A stretch of DNA of 64,000 bases. Origin: Apoderus coryli. Taxonomy: Eukaryota; Arthropoda; Insecta; Coleoptera; Attelabidae. The notes beneath the pieces are model-generated. The model had not been told where the DNA came from and did no database searches. It saw only the letters and a list, made by a program, of their open reading frames with translations. Below, piece after piece: positions 58,640-64,000 of this stretch. The translations under genes and the position numbers were made by a program. Numbering within the stretch: the stretch's first letter is position 1; every line of letters starts with the position of its first letter. The stretch covers positions 9,058,563 to 9,122,562 of the forward strand of contig OU452212.1 of NCBI GenBank assembly GCA_911728435.2. Reading direction: 5' to 3'.

Positions 58640-59225
58640 TTTGACTAAAATTGCTGAGAACAGGATTCAGTTGATGCAGAATTCAGGCACACGGCTTGTA
58701 TGTGGAACTCGCAGGGGTGAAAGAGGCTAGCAATAAGATTAAGGAAATCGGCTGGTTAAGAATGAAACAACGTCGGTTTTTCATTCACTAACTTTGATTA
58801 ATAAAAATCATCAGATGGAAATAGGCGGAATACTTATATGAAAGATTGAAGTTCCGGGGAGCGGTGTATGATGTGAATATTCCTCATAAAACTGTCAATA
58901 CGCCACCGCTAGACTCAACATCAATCTTTGCGAGGTTATGTTCCTATACGGTTTCAAAATATAACAACGCTCTACCGGAGAATATAAAAAGTTTACAGGG
59001 GTTTTCGTTTAAGAGCGCTGTCTGACACGTAATAGAACAAATTAATTTGTAAACATAAGCTACCTACTTAATTTGGCCAGCGATGTAAAACTATTTTCAG
59101 ATAGGTTTAAGCTAAAATATAAGTTACGTTTAGGTTAAGTTAGGCAGCACTGCTTCAACTTTTATAGAAATGTCTTTTTTACTAATAAAGTCTTTATTAT
59201 TGTTGTATTTATTATTATTATTATT
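58640..59225 (+). pseudogene. Decayed 3' part of a LINE
   Basis: Conceptual fragments RIQLMQNSGTRLVCGTRRGE and LCSYTVSKYNNALPENIKSL match the C-terminal end of jockey-like ORF2. Several stops. The 3' UTR ends AATAAAGTCTTTATTATTG with a (TTA)n tail at 59205-59225. Confidence 0.75.
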
Positions 59226-61640
59226 AAAAATCACCCAATCATGTCAACATTTAACTGATACCACCACTCAAGGCTATTTTCAATCACTATGACACACCAC
59301 AAATATTTCTGAAATTGACAGCGATATTATTATGTACTTAAATATTTTTACGAAAATGAAAATACAGTACTGTGGTTAGAAACCGTCACAGTTTATTTCA
59401 AAGTGCCAACGTGGAGTCGGAATACTGTGATAATTTTATGAAATTTGACGTTTTAATCCCGGTTTATTATTATTAATAAAGTTTCCATATAACTAAAGCT
59501 AGGGCCACACCTCCGGCGTGGCGAGATGCCAACTTACACGCAAATCAGGCCTTTTCTTCCCACTTTTAGGCTGAGACGGACTGTACGCTCGTTATAATAG
59601 TTAACAAGAAATCCCTTTGGGACAATTTTTTTTTTGTAAATATACAAAAACAATGTGTTTTCTCCTTTCACACACTAATTATATTATTTATTATTATTAT
59701 TTTTTGTTAAATATAAAAAAAAATAAATAAATAATAATAGAACTTTTGAGTGACGTGACGAAATTGTTCTAATTTTCTAAAATTTAAAAAACGACAAAGG
59801 TAACGTTTCCCTACATGATATGGGGGCCCAAATAATTTAAAAAAAATATAATAATAATACATCAGTACAAAATCCTGTGATAATTCAAGAAATAAGACGA
59901 CAATATGTCAAAGATAAAAGATAACAATACACTTATTCCTTATTCGAGACATGTGCAAAAATATTTACAGGCGTTGTGTTAGAAAAAGAACTCGAAATTG
60001 TACCAAGATATTTTGAATATCAAGTAGTATTCGAATTATTTTGTAAAACTCCACGCGTTTTAATAGTGAATGATTGATAAACATTTTCTTAATTTTTATA
60101 TCTATTTTGCATATTATTATAATGTATTTGCTATTGTTTTCTGGTAATTTTAACAACAAAATAATATAAAATTAAATATATATATATATATAATATATAT
60201 ATTTATTTAATAACTATTTGTACCTTAAGAATAATATTAAGAAAACTAAATATATTCAAAACAACAAATAAACAAATTTAATACCTGAGATTGGTTATTG
60301 CATTCTATTGGAGTGTATATTATTATTATTATTAATTAATACATTTTATATTTAATAAAATTTATAAGTATAGTATAAATTATTTGTAAATATGAATTAT
60401 ATTTATTATTGCATTTGTATATCTGAGGTAGTTTGTAGTAAAAAAAACAAATCAAATAATTTAGGATAAATAATTAAATATTTTTAGCAAAGCCCTATTC
60501 TTTACCCAATACACTTAACCCTCCATTGTCACCATATTTTTAAAATGTCAATCACATTCTTTATAATATTATAATTTTTTTTTGTTTATTATTTATTTTA
60601 AACATTTCACGTCCATGTGTTGTTATTATTGATATATTTTTTTTTAATTAATACCTATTCCATTTAAAACCGAATAATCTAATAAAAACGTGAGGGAAGC
60701 TAAATTTTAATAACAAAAATAAGAACCCTGAATAGTTAGAACAAACTTTGTTGTTGTATACTTATTAAATCTCTCTTATAATCTAAATAAAGCTTATTAA
60801 TAATGTTTTAAAAACAAATATACCCGTAAATGTGTAGTAAACTTCTTGCACTTATTATTTAAAACTTAAAACTAATATGTAAGAAAATATATTATTTGGT
60901 TTATATCTCAACTTTGATATAAGAATAAGTGACGTCAACAGATCAACTAAATTTGATATAATGTAAACGTAGTAAAAACTTGAGACTATGTAAACGTAGT
61001 ATATGTACGGGGTATTACCAAAAGAAGTTATAGAACAAAGGTTTAGTCTAAAAATATTGTAAATATATAAAATCAATGCATATTGAAACTTAATTTAGCA
61101 TGAGTCAAAATATGAACCAAATAATGTCTCAAAAACATATTAAAGAATACGTTGGCGAGAAACAGAAATCGTGATGGTTTCATAGCAACAAATTGTTGAA
61201 CTTGGTGGTATTGTTGGTAAAATATAGAAAACCGAACAAAATAACAAAAAATAATTGACAAAAGTTTCCTCGCCAATTTTTAAAACTAATTCTTATTATT
61301 AAAAATTAAAAACTAATTAATTAAATATAAAATTTAACAATAAAAATAAAATAATTTGTCATGTAGGTAATAATTAAATATAATAATAAGGTACGTACTA
61401 AATCTTAATTAATTCATAATTAATTAAAACAATGAGGTAGTAGGTTTTCGCAAAATAAATGAGATAAAATTATTTATAAAATTACGACAATTCTGTCGTA
61501 ACTTATATAATAAAATAATAATAATAAATATGCTTTATAACGTTATTACCGTTAGTTAAATAATAATTAAATATACAACTGTTAATTATTTTATTATACA
61601 AAGGGTGATAAAAATAGAAACAAAAAATGAGACACACTGA
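59226..61640. other. AT-rich sequence, no gene seen
   Basis: AACAAGAAATCCCTTTGGGA at about 59604 repeats AACAAGAAATCCCTTGCGGG at 40191, a small dispersed hairpin motif. Otherwise low-complexity A/T with (TA)n at 60175-60200. Minus-strand frames of 60-73 codons are of AT composition only. Confidence 0.35.
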
Positions 61641-62830
61641 AAGCTTCACAACTTGTATCAAACTATGCAAACGTTTCGTCGATATCATCAGAGCCAGTTT
61701 AAATTGTGGTTTAAACTGTCAATTGCAAATCACTTGACACAGGATTCCTGCGATCGAGAAGAATTATAAACTCTCTTGGATCAAGTTAAAGTTTTACCAG
61801 AGATGCCTTAATGATTTCTATACATTTAGGATCTTCATAATAGCCTTTAAATTTGCCAGGTTTCACGACAAAGGATTCCATACAGCAAATGTAAATGAAT
61901 AAGAAACACCAAAGGCTTCACGGGTGTAGGAAAACGTTTCGTCGATATCATCAGAGCTAGTTAAACGTTTGTTGGCTTTATTGAGAAACGTTGGACGTAA
62001 ACAGTTTGGTTAAGCTTGACCCAGGACTAGTTTTAGCTACAATATCAACGTTGATAACCCTTTAAGCCAGAATTTTACTTATTGGTTTGGTTTATCATTG
62101 CAATCATCAGTGGCAAAGATTTTTTCGATGGTTTCCTAGGTTTTTACAGGTTTTGAACTTCAAAGTACTTGAACGGTAAAGAACCAACAGCGCTATCCAT
62201 GTGTATTAAAGGAAATTAAAATGCACAAGTGGATTGGGACTTCGACCTTAATGGGATGCTTCAGATATCCATCACCAACGTCTTTGCGATTTCTACAACA
62301 CGTTTAAACTGTCAATTGCAAATCTGAAGCCTATTGCTTCAACAATAAACGATCTCACTGGACATAGGACTGAACATAACAAGATTTTAATTAATTCTCC
62401 TTTCCTGCGACTGAGAAGAGGCATAAAGTGTCTTGGATCAATTTAAAGTTACGCCAGAGGCGTCTTAATACATTTTGACCTTCAAAATAGCCTTTAATTT
62501 TGCAAGGCTTCAACCATAAAGGATTCCATACAGCAAATGTATGTGAATAAGACACACCAAAGGCTTCACGGGTCTAGGAAAACGTTTCGTCGATATCATC
62601 AGAGCTAGTTAAACGTTTGTCCTTAGGAAATGCTTTATTGATAATCGTTGGACGTAAAAGTTTGGTTAAGCTCGACCCAGGACTAGTTCAAGCTACAATA
62701 TCAACGTTTATAACGTTTTAAAAGAAAAGAATAAAGTTACGCCAGAGGCGTCTTAATACATTTTGACCTTCAAAATAGCCTTTAAAGTTGCAAGGCTTGA
62801 ACGACAGAGACAAGTGCCTTTAGACTCGAT
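61640..62830. repeat. Low-copy tandem duplication, unit about 640 bp
   Basis: 61770-62080 and 62410-62730 share GGATTCCATACAGCAAATGT, CACCAAAGGCTTCACGGGT, AAACGTTTCGTCGATATCATCAGAGC and GACCCAGGACTAGTT. Partial third copies lie at 61665-61735 and 62740-62815. On the minus strand the shared core reads CTGATGATATCGACGAAACG. Confidence 0.8.
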
Positions 62831-64000
62831 CTGTAATATTGTACAGGGTGTTTATCTAAACAAAACAACTAATTATCACCCTAGCAAATAAAATAATTAA
62901 TTATAATTAATAACAATATAATAAAATTATTATTATATGTAGATACCCGTAAGAAAATAGGAAAAATACTGTAAATATTATTGATGTAAAATGAAAAATT
63001 GTGACTAGTAGAAAATGGTTCAATTCTATCACTATTCTATTACTATTTTTTGGTTTGTTTCCTTAAATGTGATTTGTTATATTGATATTGTAAATATGGC
63101 ATTAAAAAGTATAATTTCGCTGATTACAAAACTAAATCCTAGCAACTAACTTAGTACCTACTAACAACCAGGGTTCGCAGCAACTTCCATTCTAACCTTC
63201 TATACTAGGTGAATTAGAAACTGTATTTTCTATGTCACCCAGTATATTTATTAATAACAAAAAAATATATTCTGAAAAATAAAAAAATTTAAAGCGAACC
63301 AAGCCTTCTAAAAGAGAAAAACTAAATTTTGATTATTCACAAATTTATACAATATAAAAAAATTAATTAATAAAAAAAAACACATAAAATTAATAAAAAT
63401 TCATAATAAACCATCACAAAAAAATATATAATATAATCTAACCAAAATAAATTTAAAAAATTATTTTCGTGAATTTCATTCACTTGTAAAAAAAATTCCT
63501 GAGCTCTATTATTATAATAATTATAGTTTTTTTAAAATCTTAAAAAACAAAAGTTTTATTCTATATATTTATAACAAAATAATATATATAAGTATATACA
63601 CAACTTTTAAAAAATCATAAAATATTCTTCTATTATAGTAAACTTCCTGAGTTGGGTTATGTTTTATTCAGCAGAATGACAACAATCATAATTATTATCG
63701 CCTATTATACAGGGTGAGCTTTCAATAAACATGGCACCTGAGAAAGTCTACAGGTTAAAATGATGCGCCTCAGACAATAGTTCAACCTTAAAAAGAAATT
63801 GAGATCGAATGGAATATATCAATACATTTCTTGCATCTCTAATAGTGAAAGAAAGAATATATCGATACATTTCTTGCATCTCTATTGAATTCATTATTAT
63901 TGAAATTGTAGCCCGTCTGCTCGAACGGGGTCATTGACTTTTGTTATTGTTATTTAAATTGTAGCCGGTTTGGTGAGAACGGTAAAAAAAGAATATTCGA
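62831..64000. other. AT-rich right end, no gene seen
   Basis: Contains ACAGGGTGTTTATC (62844) and TATACAGGGTGAGC (63708), two more relatives of the dispersed terminus, and a two-unit direct repeat around ATATCRATACATTTCTTGCA (about 63818 and 63857). Confidence 0.4.

Overview
This is a 64 kb piece of an AT-rich insect genome. The genes with introns, the short introns of about 51-57 bp, the insect-type transposon load and the set of orthologues all fit an insect. A beetle is my best guess, but the order cannot be proven from this window. There are no operons, CRISPR arrays or prokaryotic genes.

Host genes. (1) 5071-6414 (-): the first coding exon of a Tet-like DNA/RNA dioxygenase, ending in a CXXC zinc finger and a perfect splice donor. 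The rest of the gene lies beyond the left edge, and its first intron holds about 4 kb of satellite. (2) 11753-11859 (+): an intact U6 snRNA gene. (3) 13002-15403 (-): a complete six-exon Pus7 gene (TruD-family pseudouridine synthase, 707 aa), which reads through only if intron 1 uses a GC-AG splice pair. (4) 17374-22421 and 24602-28129 (-): two tandem Popeye-domain (bves/POPDC) genes of 452 and 398 aa, rebuilt from seven and eight coding exons. A LINE sits in an intron of the first and a 1,011-bp hAT-like element in an intron of the second. (5) 38391-39359 (+): a single-coding-exon neurogenin-family bHLH gene, orthologous to Drosophila tap.

The rest is mostly transposon debris. I count about nine LINE reverse transcriptase or 3'-tail pieces. 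There are three related tyrosine-recombinase (Crypton-like) copies, two of them folded into palindromes. Two half-copies of a DD41D mariner (rosa type) are present, plus two other Tc1/mariner remnants. There is a near-perfect palindrome of a THAP-type exon. A long-inverted-repeat element carries five tRNA B-box-like units. A family of small elements has ACAGGGTGTCC ends, and there are several tandem repeats.

The most notable observations are these: the GC-AG intron; the duplicated Popeye genes with unequal cAMP-pocket motifs; a LINE inserted in a Crypton copy, with the empty site preserved in another copy 9 kb away and a TATAAT duplication; and three independent fold-back palindromes, two in Crypton copies and one in a THAP exon. 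I see no convincing new multi-gene system. Exon boundaries were inferred by reading splice signals and phase, without transcript data.
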